Shown here one piece after another: positions 18,457 through 27,645 of a stretch of 64,000 nucleotides of DNA (positions within the stretch are counted from its first letter, which is position 1; each line of letters begins with the position of its first letter). The DNA comes from Luteitalea sp. (GTDB lineage: Bacteria; Acidobacteriota; Vicinamibacteria; Vicinamibacterales; Vicinamibacteraceae): contig WHTZ01000035.1 of NCBI GenBank assembly GCA_009377495.1, forward strand, positions 1 to 64,000, in the 5' to 3' direction. Made by a program: the position numbers and the translations under genes. Below the pieces are notes generated by a model. The model searched no databases. It was not told the origin of the DNA and saw only the letters and a program-made list of their open reading frames with translations.

Positions 18457-19734
18457 CTACCGCTTCCCGGGAGCTTCGCGCCACATTCCTTGTAGATCGT
18501 ACAGATTGATCAGGTGCTGCTGGATGATCCGCTCGCCCGCGCCCACTTCAATGGTGGTAGACGTGTCGGCGCCGTAACCGCCGCGGGCGGCGGAGCGCAG
18601 ATCGGGGATGTATCCGGCCCAGGTTCCGCCATTCGTGTACGTGTAGCCGTAGAACAAGGGATGAGCCACGTCGGCCTGCGATTTCCAGGCCTTCTGCAGT
18701 AGGTGCATTGGCTCGCCGGGCACTGTGGCCATCGCGATGTTCTTACCGATGAGCACGGTCGTCACTCCCACCGCGAGCTTCTTGCCTTTATCCCACCGGT
18801 TCCGGAATTCGAGCAGTTCACTGCGCGAGCGAATCGGGCCAGCTTCGACACCGGTCACGCTCTTGTTCGCCTTCACGACTTCGGCCGCCAGGAGATCGCC
18901 CATCTTCTGCGCAATTGCAAAGTCGGCGGCCTCGTCCTCCGACCGGCCCATGAGCAGCGGATTGATGTCGCCCGCGCCTCCCTGCACAAACATTACCTGC
19001 GTCCCTGGTAGTTCGCCCTCGACCCTCGTCTGCATCACTCCGGGATAATCCGCCGAGAACTTACAGTTGGTCTTCCCGAGCACCACCGCATGCACCGCGT
19101 AATGCACCAGCAGGGCGCGCGTTTGGCCCGCCGTGTCGTCCACGCGGAGGAGATCGAACTCCGGATCCACCGGACCCCAGGGTATGCGCTCGGGGTTGCG
19201 GAACAGCACGCGCGAGCGGCCATCGCTCTGCAACTGGAGTCGGTTGTACCCGAGCTGAATCGAGCCGCGTCCGACGCCGAGGCGCGCGGGAAACGTCGAT
19301 TTCGATGCCTGCTCCACCGTGCGGAAAATCTTCTGCTCCAGTTCGGCCCGATACGCAGCGCCGGCGTCGTCGCGGACCGGAGCGCTTCCGAACGGCAGGA
19401 AGGCGGGCGAGGAGTGCGTATGCGACGCCGCCAGCAGCAGCACCGGGATACCGAGCTTCACCGCGACGTCATCCTTCAGGCGTTCGGATATCATGCTGCC
19501 CAGATCGAGGGTGACGATCGCGATGCGCGAGCCGCCGCTCTCGAGCACCAGCGCCTTCGCATAGAGCGGATCGTGCGTGCCGTTCGAGGGACCGCACTGG
19601 CGATTCGCATAGCCGTACATCCGCATGGAGACCGCGGGTGTGATGTCGGTACGCGCCACTCCGGCCTTCAGCACGGGCGCCGCCTCCGCGCCCGCATATG
19701 TGAGCAGGCATAAAAAAAGCACAATGCATTTCAT
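18457..19734 (-). CDS. Neutral/alkaline ceramidase-like hydrolase, secreted
   Basis: The 425-residue product starts at ATG 19734 with GGAG eight bases upstream and has a signal peptide (CIVLFLCLLTYAGAEA). The body resembles the N-terminal domain of neutral non-lysosomal ceramidases: KAGVARTDITP, a HDPLYAKALVLE block, LLLAASHTHSSP with the zinc-binding HTHS, and a late NGGTWAGYIP. It is much shorter than true ceramidases (~650-750 residues) and lacks their C-terminal immunoglobulin-like domain, so the substrate may be different; many such short Acidobacteriota homologues are annotated only as hypothetical. It is divergent from the winged-helix gene, and the shared intergenic region has copy 2 of the ~97-bp repeat. 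Confidence 0.75.
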   Translation of the reverse strand: MKCIVLFLCLLTYAGAEAAPVLKAGVARTDITPAVSMRMYGYANRQCGPSNGTHDPLYAKALVLESGGSRIAIVTLDLGSMISERLKDDVAVKLGIPVLLLAASHTHSSPAFLPFGSAPVRDDAGAAYRAELEQKIFRTVEQASKSTFPARLGVGRGSIQLGYNRLQLQSDGRSRVLFRNPERIPWGPVDPEFDLLRVDDTAGQTRALLVHYAVHAVVLGKTNCKFSADYPGVMQTRVEGELPGTQVMFVQGGAGDINPLLMGRSEDEAADFAIAQKMGDLLAAEVVKANKSVTGVEAGPIRSRSELLEFRNRWDKGKKLAVGVTTVLIGKNIAMATVPGEPMHLLQKAWKSQADVAHPLFYGYTYTNGGTWAGYIPDLRSAARGGYGADTSTTIEVGAGERIIQQHLINLYDLQGMWREAPGKR

Positions 19735-19762
19735 GCAAAATCTCCTGTGTTTGCGGTCATCG

Positions 19763-19862
19763 CCTTGGTCGCCTTTGTAGCCCATCCGACGGGAGCCCGT
19801 CATGCACCGCGTCTGAAAAGTCGTGAAAGCGTCTGAAAAACACGGTGACTCGCCCATCAATC
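19763..19862 (+). repeat. ~97-bp dispersed repeat, copy 2 (candidate operator)
   Basis: This is the second copy of the repeat at 16840-16936. The core 19809-19842 again shows GTCTGAAAA / GTCGTGAAA / GTCTGAAAA. It lies about 75 bp upstream of the winged-helix regulator start (19935) and about 30 bp upstream of the ceramidase-like gene on the other strand, so autoregulation by that winged helix is a reasonable hypothesis. Confidence 0.7.
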
Positions 19863-19934
19863 GCCGATCGGTTATCATTTCGACACCGCCGCCACCGGGA
19901 TTCGGGCATCGATGCCAGGGAATCGATAGCGTGT

Positions 19935-21668
19935 ATGAATTCCACTTCCCCGCCCTGCGTGCGCTTCTACCGGTTTGGGGCGTGCACGGTTGATCTGCTG
20001 AAGGGCCGGTTGTGGCGAGATGGAACGCTCATCCCGCTCACACCTCGGTCTTTTGAGGTCCTCGTCGCGCTGATCGAGAACCGCGGCCGGCTGGTGGAAA
20101 AAGACCAGCTGCTCGAGCGGGTGTGGCCCAACAGCGTCGTCGAAGAGAACAACCTCGCCCGGCACGTCTGCACGCTGCGAAAGGCTCTGCACGAGAGGCC
20201 GGACCAGCATGAGTACATCGTCACGGTACCCGGACAGGGCTACCGATTCGTGGCCGAGGTCGACGAGCTGACTGATCTCACCGACGCGCGTCTCAAGGCG
20301 TTGAGCTCGTCATGGCCGCCCGGAGAGGACGCAAACACACCGTCCGCGAACTCGCCGGAGACCGTTCCGGGACAGATCAGATCCCCCGGCTCCTTGCTCG
20401 AGCCTTGGCCCAAGCGCACAATCTTGGCGGTCACGCTCGTTGCCGTGAGCGTCATCTCGACGTTGGTCGCTCTAGACCGCCCTCCTTCGCGGGTCGAGTC
20501 GCCGCCACGTCCCCTGTGGCAGCTCACTTATGATCCCAGTTTGCAGCACGAGCCCACTTGGTCACCGGATGGCCAGCGTGTGGCTTATACATCCGATCGA
20601 GCGGGCAACTCGGATATCTGGTTGCAGGCACTGGCCGATCCCACCCCAATCCGTGTGACGTCGTCGTCTGCACACGATTGGCAGCCGGACTGGTCCCCTG
20701 ATGGCCGCTGGCTGGCCTTCCGTTCCGCGCGCGACGGGGGCGGCCTGTATGTCATCTCGCCGCGAGGCGGCGCGGAACGCCGCGTCGCGAAATTTGGGTA
20801 CCGGCCCCGCTGGTCGCCCGATGGCTCACGGATTCTGTTCTCGAACTCAGGACTCCATTTGAATGTGCCCCCACGGATGTATGTAGTGGGCTTGGACGAT
20901 CAGGCCCCGCGTCCCGTCCGGCGCGACTTGCTGGCGGAGTTCCGATCGGTGAGCGTCGGATGGCATCCCGACGGTGAGCACGTGTCGATCTGGGGCCGGC
21001 ATCACCAGACGGGTTGGACGTTTCTCACGGCGCCAGTTGCTGGCGGTCCCGCGAGCAGGTGGACATTGTCGCCGGAAGTGGAGCGCCAGCTCGATGCCGC
21101 CGCGGTCACGCTCACGCGCTTCGTCTGGTCGAGCTCGGGGCAGTATCTGTACTTCGAGGGCCTGTCCGAAAACGTCCACAATATCTGGCGCGTCACCGTC
21201 GATCCCCACACCATGGCCTGGATTGCAGGACCCGAGCGTCTGACGACCGGTGTCGGCGACGACAGCGGCATCGCCTTGTCGCCGGACGGCACGAAGCTCG
21301 CCTTCAGCATCCAGTCGGCCAGCACGCGCCTCTGGGCGTTCCCCTTCGATGCGGCCTCCGGCAAGCTCACCGCGCCTGGCGTGCCGGTGACATCCGGCGC
21401 CATGGACGTGCTCAACTTCGACGCGCCAGCGGATAGCACGCGGTTCGTCTATCGAACGATTCGCGCAGGTCAGCATGAATTGTGGGAGCGGTCGATCGAG
21501 AATGGACGTGAGCGTCTGCTCATCGGGGATCATCAGTGGGCGCGGGTAGGTCCAACGTGGTCCGCCGACGGCCGGCGCCTCGCCTATCAGCGCGGGCGCA
21601 GAAGCTCCGACGGCAGATGGGTGGAACAAGCCGTGGCCGTCCTTCCGGCAAACGGAGGGGCCGAGTAA
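19935..21668 (+). CDS. Winged-helix DNA-binding / TolB-like propeller regulator, ended by an in-frame stop
   Basis: The 577-residue product begins with an OmpR/CadC-type winged helix (about residues 8-105: LTPRSFEVLVALIENRGRLV, YIVTVPGQGYRFVAE). One transmembrane helix follows near 160-180 (ILAVTLVAVSVISTLVAL), and then repeated TolB/WD40-like blades with WSPDGQRVAYTSD, WSPDGRWLAFRSA and WSPDGSRILF. Such CadC-like one-component regulators are abundant in Acidobacteriota. A TAA at 21666-21668 ends the frame, but the same frame continues with three further blades to 22259, so this is the front part of a longer gene. The start at ATG 19935 fits the domain boundary. Whether the shortened form still binds DNA is open; its DNA-binding and membrane parts are intact. 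Confidence 0.82.
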   Translation: MNSTSPPCVRFYRFGACTVDLLKGRLWRDGTLIPLTPRSFEVLVALIENRGRLVEKDQLLERVWPNSVVEENNLARHVCTLRKALHERPDQHEYIVTVPGQGYRFVAEVDELTDLTDARLKALSSSWPPGEDANTPSANSPETVPGQIRSPGSLLEPWPKRTILAVTLVAVSVISTLVALDRPPSRVESPPRPLWQLTYDPSLQHEPTWSPDGQRVAYTSDRAGNSDIWLQALADPTPIRVTSSSAHDWQPDWSPDGRWLAFRSARDGGGLYVISPRGGAERRVAKFGYRPRWSPDGSRILFSNSGLHLNVPPRMYVVGLDDQAPRPVRRDLLAEFRSVSVGWHPDGEHVSIWGRHHQTGWTFLTAPVAGGPASRWTLSPEVERQLDAAAVTLTRFVWSSSGQYLYFEGLSENVHNIWRVTVDPHTMAWIAGPERLTTGVGDDSGIALSPDGTKLAFSIQSASTRLWAFPFDAASGKLTAPGVPVTSGAMDVLNFDAPADSTRFVYRTIRAGQHELWERSIENGRERLLIGDHQWARVGPTWSADGRRLAYQRGRRSSDGRWVEQAVAVLPANGGAE

Positions 21669-22259
21669 CTCGTGACGACGCCCGGTCGACTGAGCATGGT
21701 CCCGACCGATTGGTCGCGCGACGGCTCGCTGATTCTCGGCGCTTGCTGGACCGCGGAGCAGCGATCCGGAGTCTGCGTGTTGCCGGTCGCAAGCGCGCCA
21801 CACGCGGAACGCCACGTTCGGCTGGTCACCTCCAAGCCGAGGTGGGATCTCTACGAGCAGCGTTTCTCACCGGACCAGCGCCGGATCAGCTTCAATGCGG
21901 TCGATGCCACCGATGCCAGTGTCTCGGCCGTCCATGTGGTCCCGGCGTCCGGCGGACCTTGGACGGCCATCACGGATGGGCGATCGTTCGGCGACGTCCC
22001 GCGCTGGGCGCCCGATGGCCGAGCGGTGTACTTCGTGTCGAATCGGGGCGGCTTCCTCAATGTCTGGGGTCGGCGCTTCGATCCAGAGGCGGGTACGCCA
22101 GTCGGCCCACCATTCCAGGTCACCTCATTCGACGGTGCGCGAGAAATGCTGCTGCCGCGGATGGGCAACATCAAGCTCGTTGTGTCCTCCAACCGCTTGC
22201 TCGTCCCGGTCGTCGAGACAGCCGGCCGCATCTGGATCCTCGACAACGTCGACCGGTGA
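21669..22259 (+). pseudogene. Continuation of the winged-helix regulator's propeller after the stop codon
   Basis: Directly after the TAA the same frame reads LVTTPGRLSMVPTDWSRDGSLILGA, then more propeller blades (RFSPDQRRISFNAV, WAPDGRAVYFVSNRGGFLNVW) and ends VETAGRIWILDNVDR at 22259. The protein sense is uninterrupted, so a single base change, for instance CAA or CAG to TAA/TAG-like, most simply explains the stop. A GTG at 21672 could in principle restart translation, but no ribosome site is obvious. Confidence 0.7.
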
Positions 22260-22527
22260 GCTACGGCGTGGCGAGCCGTGCCGCATGTCCATCATTCCCA
22301 CGCACAAGTCCGACACCCGCAGGCCGCCTTTCCCGGCGTGGTGGTTAGCGACCTCGGCGACGAAGACCTCAGCCTATTTTACTCATGATTTCGGCCATGG
22401 CCGTCGCTGTGCCGACTATTCGGGCACTTCGCACGAATCCAGCGAAGGTGCTTCGATCAGAGTAGCGATTGAAGCATATGGGCGAATACGTCGGTGGCGA
22501 GGGGCGTTCTAGCGGGCCGCGCTCCCC
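22260..22527. other. Intergenic stretch without recognisable gene
   Basis: This ~270-bp stretch between the broken regulator and the hydrolase remnant shows no coding sequence I can support on either strand. A short AT-rich portion lies around 22370-22400. Confidence 0.4.
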
Positions 22528-22570
22528 GCCCTTCGACTGCGCTCAGGGCGCCGTGAGCCTGTCGAACGGC
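22528..22570. repeat. REP-like hairpin
   Basis: The 43-bp sequence reads CCTTCGACTGCGCTCAGG, then a short spacer, then GTGAGCCTGTCGAACGG, an imperfect inverted repeat of the widespread type with TTCGAC...GCTCA and TGAGC...GTCGAA arms. It forms the last codons and the stop region of the hydrolase remnant, so its insertion or a deletion ending in it reshaped that gene end. Confidence 0.65.
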
Positions 22571-22875
22571 GACGCTGGTGTTCGCGAGCTGGACCGGTCG
22601 ACCTGAGCGAGCATCTCTTCCGGCGCGAGTCTGGGCGCATGGTCGCCGCGCTCACGCGCATCAGTGAGGCGCCGCTCACCGCCGAAGACGATCCGCACGA
22701 TTTCCTGCTCCACGGCCTCGTTCCGCGCCTCGTTTGCCATGAACGCGAGGACCACATCATCATCCACGTAGCGGCGGAAGTCTGCGAAGAAGTAACCGTT
22801 CCCGCCGTTGTGCCACACCACTCGTTTCGAGGTCATGCGAGAAGAGTCGGGCCCGAAGCCCGGCGGAAGGCCCAA
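22543..22875 (-). pseudogene. Beta-lactamase-fold serine hydrolase, C-terminal remnant
   Basis: The segment SKRVVWHNGGNGYFFADFRRYVDDDVVLAFMANEA is the KTG/HxG-like late block of class-C beta-lactamase-fold esterases (here HNGG), followed by the usual C-terminal helix. Everything before it, including the SxxK and YxN motifs, is absent because the next gene lies only ~30 bp upstream. The C terminus is encoded by the REP-like hairpin. It cannot be functional. Confidence 0.65.
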
Positions 22876-22907
22876 GACGGCCCGCGAGCGTCAGAAGTGC
22901 TTCCCTA

Positions 22908-23516
22908 TTAACCACCCTTGTCGGTCACGGCGTCGTACACCCGGCGAAGGCTCACGTGCCGTCGCGGCATGTCCACCCTCACGGTCACAATCAGGTGAGG
23001 CGCGCTCGGCGATCGCTCGTACGTCTCGATGATCTTGGTATTCCCGACGGTTGTCTCCGACACGAGTCGGTTGTTCTCCCACCGTGTCTGGACGTCTCTC
23101 CCATCAACCGTCACCGGGCGGTTATTCGTGGGCAACGTCCGCACATGTCCGTCGGGTTCCGTGAGCACGACCTTCTGCTCGTCTTGCGTCAGGACGAAGT
23201 GGACTGGCGCGTTCAGGATCAGGTCGTGCATCTCCTCCATCTGTGCGCCCATCTCTTCCTCTGCACGCCCGCCGCCTCCATGACGGCCGGGTCCATGACC
23301 GGCGCCGCGACCAGCGTGCCCACCCATGTCGCCCATGCTCTGGAGCTTCTCCTTGGCGTCGTCACTGAGGTTCCTGTTCAACTGCCACTGCCCGGTCAGA
23401 TCCGGCTGGCCTGGGACGTCGGCCTCGGCGGCCACGGAAACGCCGGCTGCGGCCCAGGCGGTGATGACGGGGGCCATGCAGGCCAACAGAGCGCGAGTGA
23501 TTCTGGTCTGGATCAT
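22908..23516 (-). CDS. Secreted protein of unknown function
   Basis: The 202-residue protein has a signal peptide (about 1-30, ending SVAAEA). Mature protein begins DLTGQWQLNRNLSDDAKEKL, a lipocalin- or DUF-like start seen in small exported proteins. It then has a Gly/His-rich low-complexity stretch (about residues 65-85) and a beta-rich C-terminal part with TLPTNNRPVTVDGRDVQTRWENNRL. AGGAG lies ten bases ahead of the ATG. The His/Gly segment could bind metal, but this is only a guess. No partner gene is evident. Confidence 0.65.
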   Translation of the reverse strand: MIQTRITRALLACMAPVITAWAAAGVSVAAEADVPGQPDLTGQWQLNRNLSDDAKEKLQSMGDMGGHAGRGAGHGPGRHGGGGRAEEEMGAQMEEMHDLILNAPVHFVLTQDEQKVVLTEPDGHVRTLPTNNRPVTVDGRDVQTRWENNRLVSETTVGNTKIIETYERSPSAPHLIVTVRVDMPRRHVSLRRVYDAVTDKGG

Positions 23517-23717
23517 GGATGTGCTCCTGTCATGACGCTGGCGTTGGCGGACAGCGTAGTCCGGCGCGGTTGAATGCGACCTGAACGCGCCGTTCAGCTG
23601 CCGTTCAGCTCCGACTGCGGCTGTGGACGAAAAATCGCGCTTGCCGCGCGATTGATATGTTCATAGCATATGTGGCTATGACATTTATGGAGGCGCGCCT
23701 CATCACGGGAGTCGACC

Positions 23718-26435
23718 ATGCCTGACCCTTCGACCTTTCGACAAGCTCACTGGACCGAGCAGCTGCGCGCGCGGCTCGGCCACCTGTCACTGAGCCCCGC
23801 GCGCGAGGCGGAGATCATCGACGAGCTCTCGCAGCATCTCGACCAACGCTACGAGGAGCTGCGGGGCGGAGGCACTAGCGACGCCGACGCACGGCGTCTC
23901 GCGATCGAGGAGTTGCTCGATCAAGACGCGCTGGCCAACCACATGCGATCGCTTCACCAGGCACGCGTGCCGCCACCCATCACACCAGGAGCGCCGAGGC
24001 GATTTCTGCTCGACGATCTTCGGCAGGACATGCGCTACACAACCCGCACGCTACGGAAGCAACCCGGCTTCGCCGCCGCCGCCGTCCTGATGCTCGCGCT
24101 CGGCATCGGCGCCACCACGGCGATTTTCAGCGTCGTGAACGGCGTGCTCATCAACCCGTTGCCCTATCCCGATTCGGACCTTCTCGTTCGGATCGTCCAC
24201 TCGATCGGCGGCATCGACCAGCCTTACTTCGACGACGCCATCTATGCGACCTATGCCGATAACACTCAGGCCTTTCAGGACCTGGGCGTCTGGAGCCCAG
24301 GGGCAACGGCGACCGTCACCGGCCAGGGCGATCCCGAGGAGGTGCGCACGTTGAGGGCGACCCGAGGAGTTCTGACGACGCTCGGCGTGCGGCCTGAAAT
24401 CGGGCGCTGGTTTTCGACGGCCGACGATATGCCCGGAGCGCCGGACACGGTGATGCTCGGTCACGGCTACTGGCATCGGAGGTTTGGCGGAGACCGCGCC
24501 GTTCTGGAGCGAGTGCTCACCATCAATGCGCGTCCTCACCGGATCATAGGCGTGATGCCGACGGGGTTCCGTTTCGACGGCGAGCCCGACCTCATCCTGC
24601 CGCTGCGGATCGACCGCGGCCGGTTGATACCTGCCTTCCGGCTCCTGGGCGTGGCCAGGCTGAAGCCCGACGTCACGCTGGCGCAGGCCAACGCCGATGC
24701 CGCTCGCGTACTCCATGTCTGGAACCCAGCGGTCCGAACCCGCTGGGCGCCGTCTCTTCGGCCCCTCAAACTGGATGTCGTCGGCGATGTCGGAAGGACG
24801 CTTTGGGTTCTGATGGGAACCATCACCATCGTGCTGCTCATGGCATGCGCGAACGTGGCCAACTTGCTGCTGGTGCGCGCGGACGCACGTCAGCGGGAGT
24901 TTGTGATTCGCGCGGCACTCGGCGCGCGCTGGACGCGAGTGGCGCGCCAGCTGCTGGTCGAGAGCGTGACGCTCGCCGTGTTGGGCGGCGCGCTGGGCGT
25001 GGGCCTGGCCTATGGCGGCCTGCGCGTGCTGTTGGCGATTGGGCCATCGAACCTGCCCAGGCTGCCCGAGATCTCGCTCGACCCTGTCGTCCTCGGTTTC
25101 GCGCTGACGATTTCTCTGATGTCAGGGCTCCTGTTCGGACTCTTCCCGATCCTGAAATTCGCCCGACCGCGGCTCGCGGACGCCGTCGGCGGCGGTCGTA
25201 GCGGCAACCTGACGCGCGAGCGCCAGCGGTCTCAACAAGCGCTGGTAGCGGTGCAGGTAGCCCTGGCGCTGGTGCTGCTTGTGAGCGCGGGTCTGATGAT
25301 CCGCAGTTTCCAAGCACTTCGTCAGGTTGATCCTGGCTTTACACAGCCGCAGCACGTGCAGACTTTCAGCATCTCGATTCCGGCGACCATGGTCGCCGAT
25401 CCGGAGCGCGTGATTCGCATGCAGCAGGACGTTGTGGACAGGATCGCCGGCATGCCTGGTGTCGCATCGGCGGCGTTCACGACGCGGTTGCCGATGGGCA
25501 GCGATCGAAGCAGCGCCGCCCTCGCTGTTGAGGGCAAGGCGGACGATGGCCGAACGCCGCCAAACCGGCAGGTCAAGATCATCTCGCCCGGCATGTTTCA
25601 CACGTTGGGAACCCCACTCGTCGCGGGACGCGACTTCACGTGGCCCGATCTCTATGACATGCGCGACGTTGCGATCATTTCGGAGAATCTGGCGCGCGAG
25701 CTGTGGGGGTCTCCGGCGGCCGCGCTAGGCAAGCGCGTTCGCGAATACTACGTCGAAGGATCACCCTGGTGGGAGATTGTTGGCGTGGCAGGCGACGTCT
25801 ATGACGACGGCGCCGATCAACGGCCGCCTGCGACAATCTACTGGCCGGCGCAACCGCACGAGCAGCTCTTGGGCATGTCCGGATATCAAGCGCGTCGGGT
25901 CAGCGTCGCCATCCGTACCCAGCGCGCGGCCACGGAGAGTCTGCTCGAGCAGGTGCACGAAGCGGTGTGGTCGGTCAGCGGCGATCTGCCGCTGGCGCAG
26001 GTGCGCAAGCTGGACGAGTTGTACGACCAGTCGATGGCTCGAACGTCCTTCACGTTGGTGATGCTCGCGATCGCCGGCGCGATGGCGTTGCTGCTCGGAG
26101 TATCAGGACTTTACGGTGTGATCGCGTACGCCGTGTCGCAGCGGCGGCGCGAGATCGGCATCCGGCTGGCGCTTGGTGCGCAGGCGCGCCACATCCGGGG
26201 ACTGTTCGTGCGGCGAGGCTTGGTTCTGGTGGGCGTCGGCGTGGCGATAGGCCTGGGCGGGGCAGCGGGCTTCACCCGGTTCATGCAATCCCTATTGTTC
26301 GGCATCAGCCCACTCGATCCGATCACGTTCACCGCGATGCCCGTCGTGCTCGCCGCAGCCGCCGTGCTGGCCAGCTATCTACCGGCGCGCCGCGCGGCGG
26401 CGGTTGATCCGGTCGAGACGCTGAGAGCTGAATGA
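23718..26435 (+). CDS. ABC transporter permease, ADOP family (MacB/FtsX-like)
   Basis: The 905-residue protein is an acidobacterial duplicated orphan permease. A short cytosolic prefix domain (about 10-75, SPAREAEIIDELSQHLDQRY) precedes two MacB-type units: helix 1 near 115-140 (GFAAAAVLMLALGIGATTAIF), a MacB periplasmic core, three FtsX helices (about 370-480), a degenerate second periplasmic core, and a final FtsX set ending PARRAAAVDPVETLRAE. GGAG lies ten bases upstream of the ATG. The family lacks its own ATPase gene and usually has a PadR regulator nearby; neither is present here. The role in the family is not well established, possibly lipoprotein or macrolide efflux-like mechanotransmission. 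The codons just after the start contain TTCGACAAGCTCA, a REP half-site-like string. Confidence 0.9.
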   Translation: MPDPSTFRQAHWTEQLRARLGHLSLSPAREAEIIDELSQHLDQRYEELRGGGTSDADARRLAIEELLDQDALANHMRSLHQARVPPPITPGAPRRFLLDDLRQDMRYTTRTLRKQPGFAAAAVLMLALGIGATTAIFSVVNGVLINPLPYPDSDLLVRIVHSIGGIDQPYFDDAIYATYADNTQAFQDLGVWSPGATATVTGQGDPEEVRTLRATRGVLTTLGVRPEIGRWFSTADDMPGAPDTVMLGHGYWHRRFGGDRAVLERVLTINARPHRIIGVMPTGFRFDGEPDLILPLRIDRGRLIPAFRLLGVARLKPDVTLAQANADAARVLHVWNPAVRTRWAPSLRPLKLDVVGDVGRTLWVLMGTITIVLLMACANVANLLLVRADARQREFVIRAALGARWTRVARQLLVESVTLAVLGGALGVGLAYGGLRVLLAIGPSNLPRLPEISLDPVVLGFALTISLMSGLLFGLFPILKFARPRLADAVGGGRSGNLTRERQRSQQALVAVQVALALVLLVSAGLMIRSFQALRQVDPGFTQPQHVQTFSISIPATMVADPERVIRMQQDVVDRIAGMPGVASAAFTTRLPMGSDRSSAALAVEGKADDGRTPPNRQVKIISPGMFHTLGTPLVAGRDFTWPDLYDMRDVAIISENLARELWGSPAAALGKRVREYYVEGSPWWEIVGVAGDVYDDGADQRPPATIYWPAQPHEQLLGMSGYQARRVSVAIRTQRAATESLLEQVHEAVWSVSGDLPLAQVRKLDELYDQSMARTSFTLVMLAIAGAMALLLGVSGLYGVIAYAVSQRRREIGIRLALGAQARHIRGLFVRRGLVLVGVGVAIGLGGAAGFTRFMQSLLFGISPLDPITFTAMPVVLAAAAVLASYLPARRAAAVDPVETLRAE

Positions 26436-26460
26436 ACCAGCGAGACGCTTCGCCGCGTTT

Positions 26461-27438
26461 TCATGACGCCTCCTCCGTTTTCGAGGTCAGCTTCCAGTCG
26501 ACCTTCGCGAAACGGGCGGCGTCCATCATTGAGGCGAGGTAGGTCTTCTTCGCCTCCTCGACTGCCGCCTCCAGGACTGCGTAATCAGGGCAGGTGTCGT
26601 TGACGTCGGTGAATCCGTACTCTTCCGACAGCGCACGGGCGGTATAGATGCCGCCGTTCTTCTTTGCGACGCCCGCGTCGGCGGCAAGCGCGGCGACAGC
26701 GCGCCCGACGAAGCACGGCGTCTCGGATCCGCCCCACCCCATGGCGGCGGCCTGCGGATGCTTCAACGCGTCGCGCCAGGTCGCCTCGGTCACGCCGAAG
26801 CCTTCGAGGATCGCCTCGGTGCGCATGAAGCCGGGGCCGACGGCCACGGCCGTCACGCCGTGCTGCCCCAACTCGTTCGCCAGGCCGAAGACGAGTCGCT
26901 TCAGCAACGTCTCCATCACGTCGAAATAGAACGCGCCGTGGTACCCAACGTTGTCCTGCTCGACCAACTCGATGATCAGTCCAGACCGATGCGTCAGCAT
27001 CAGCTTCGCTGCATGCCACGCCGTCACGATGTGCGGCCAAATCCAACTCTCCACGAACGCCCGTCCGGTGGCCGGGCTGTCATCCAGAAAGCTCTTCCAA
27101 GACGCGGCCTGACCTGTCATGACGATGGCGAGCACGTCCAGCCGCTGCTTGTCGCACCGCACTCGCTCGAACAGCGCGGCGACGTCGTCATCCGCCGTGT
27201 GGTCGACGCGCATGGCGATGCCCGTACCGCCGGCCGCTGTGACCATTTCGGCTGTTTCCTCGATCGTTTCGGGTCGACCGGCAGTGCTGTGCTTCGACGT
27301 ATTGGGCCGCGTGCGGCTGCTGCGCCCGGTGCAGTACACCGTCGCCCCGGCCTCGCCTAGCATCCGAGCGATGCCCCGGCCCGCTCCGCGGGTCGCGCCG
27401 GCGACGACCGCCACACGTCCCCTCAATGGCTTCGACAT
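26461..27438 (-). CDS. SDR-family oxidoreductase with altered catalytic residues
   Basis: The 325-residue protein has a Rossmann glycine motif (GATRGAG, 14-20) and the overall fold of DHRS1-like short-chain dehydrogenases, including VAVGPGFMRTEAILEGFGVTEATWRD. At the expected active site the sequence reads GAFYFDVMETLLKRL (168-182). Family members that I remember have FYDLxK here, so the catalytic Tyr aligns with F172 and Lys with E176. The upstream catalytic Ser is also not apparent (LIIELVEQD). The coenzyme site looks sound. It may bind NAD(P)(H) without normal SDR catalysis, or use other residues. It is convergent with the ADOP permease, 25 bp away. Confidence 0.82.
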   Translation of the reverse strand: MSKPLRGRVAVVAGATRGAGRGIARMLGEAGATVYCTGRSSRTRPNTSKHSTAGRPETIEETAEMVTAAGGTGIAMRVDHTADDDVAALFERVRCDKQRLDVLAIVMTGQAASWKSFLDDSPATGRAFVESWIWPHIVTAWHAAKLMLTHRSGLIIELVEQDNVGYHGAFYFDVMETLLKRLVFGLANELGQHGVTAVAVGPGFMRTEAILEGFGVTEATWRDALKHPQAAAMGWGGSETPCFVGRAVAALAADAGVAKKNGGIYTARALSEEYGFTDVNDTCPDYAVLEAAVEEAKKTYLASMMDAARFAKVDWKLTSKTEEAS

Positions 27439-27645
27439 GGCAGCGCATTATAAACGAACGAACATTTATGATCAAGCGAACGGGAATACCCGGCGAATCG
27501 ACTCAGCGCGATGCAGAAGCGTCGGGTGGAGCGCCCATCGGGATGAGATAGGGGAGTATCCCTGTGCGCACAAACTGTTACATAGACCCATGGCTGGTCT
27601 GAATCTGCGCCGCGCGTCAGTGTACGACGGCTCGACGGCGACGCG

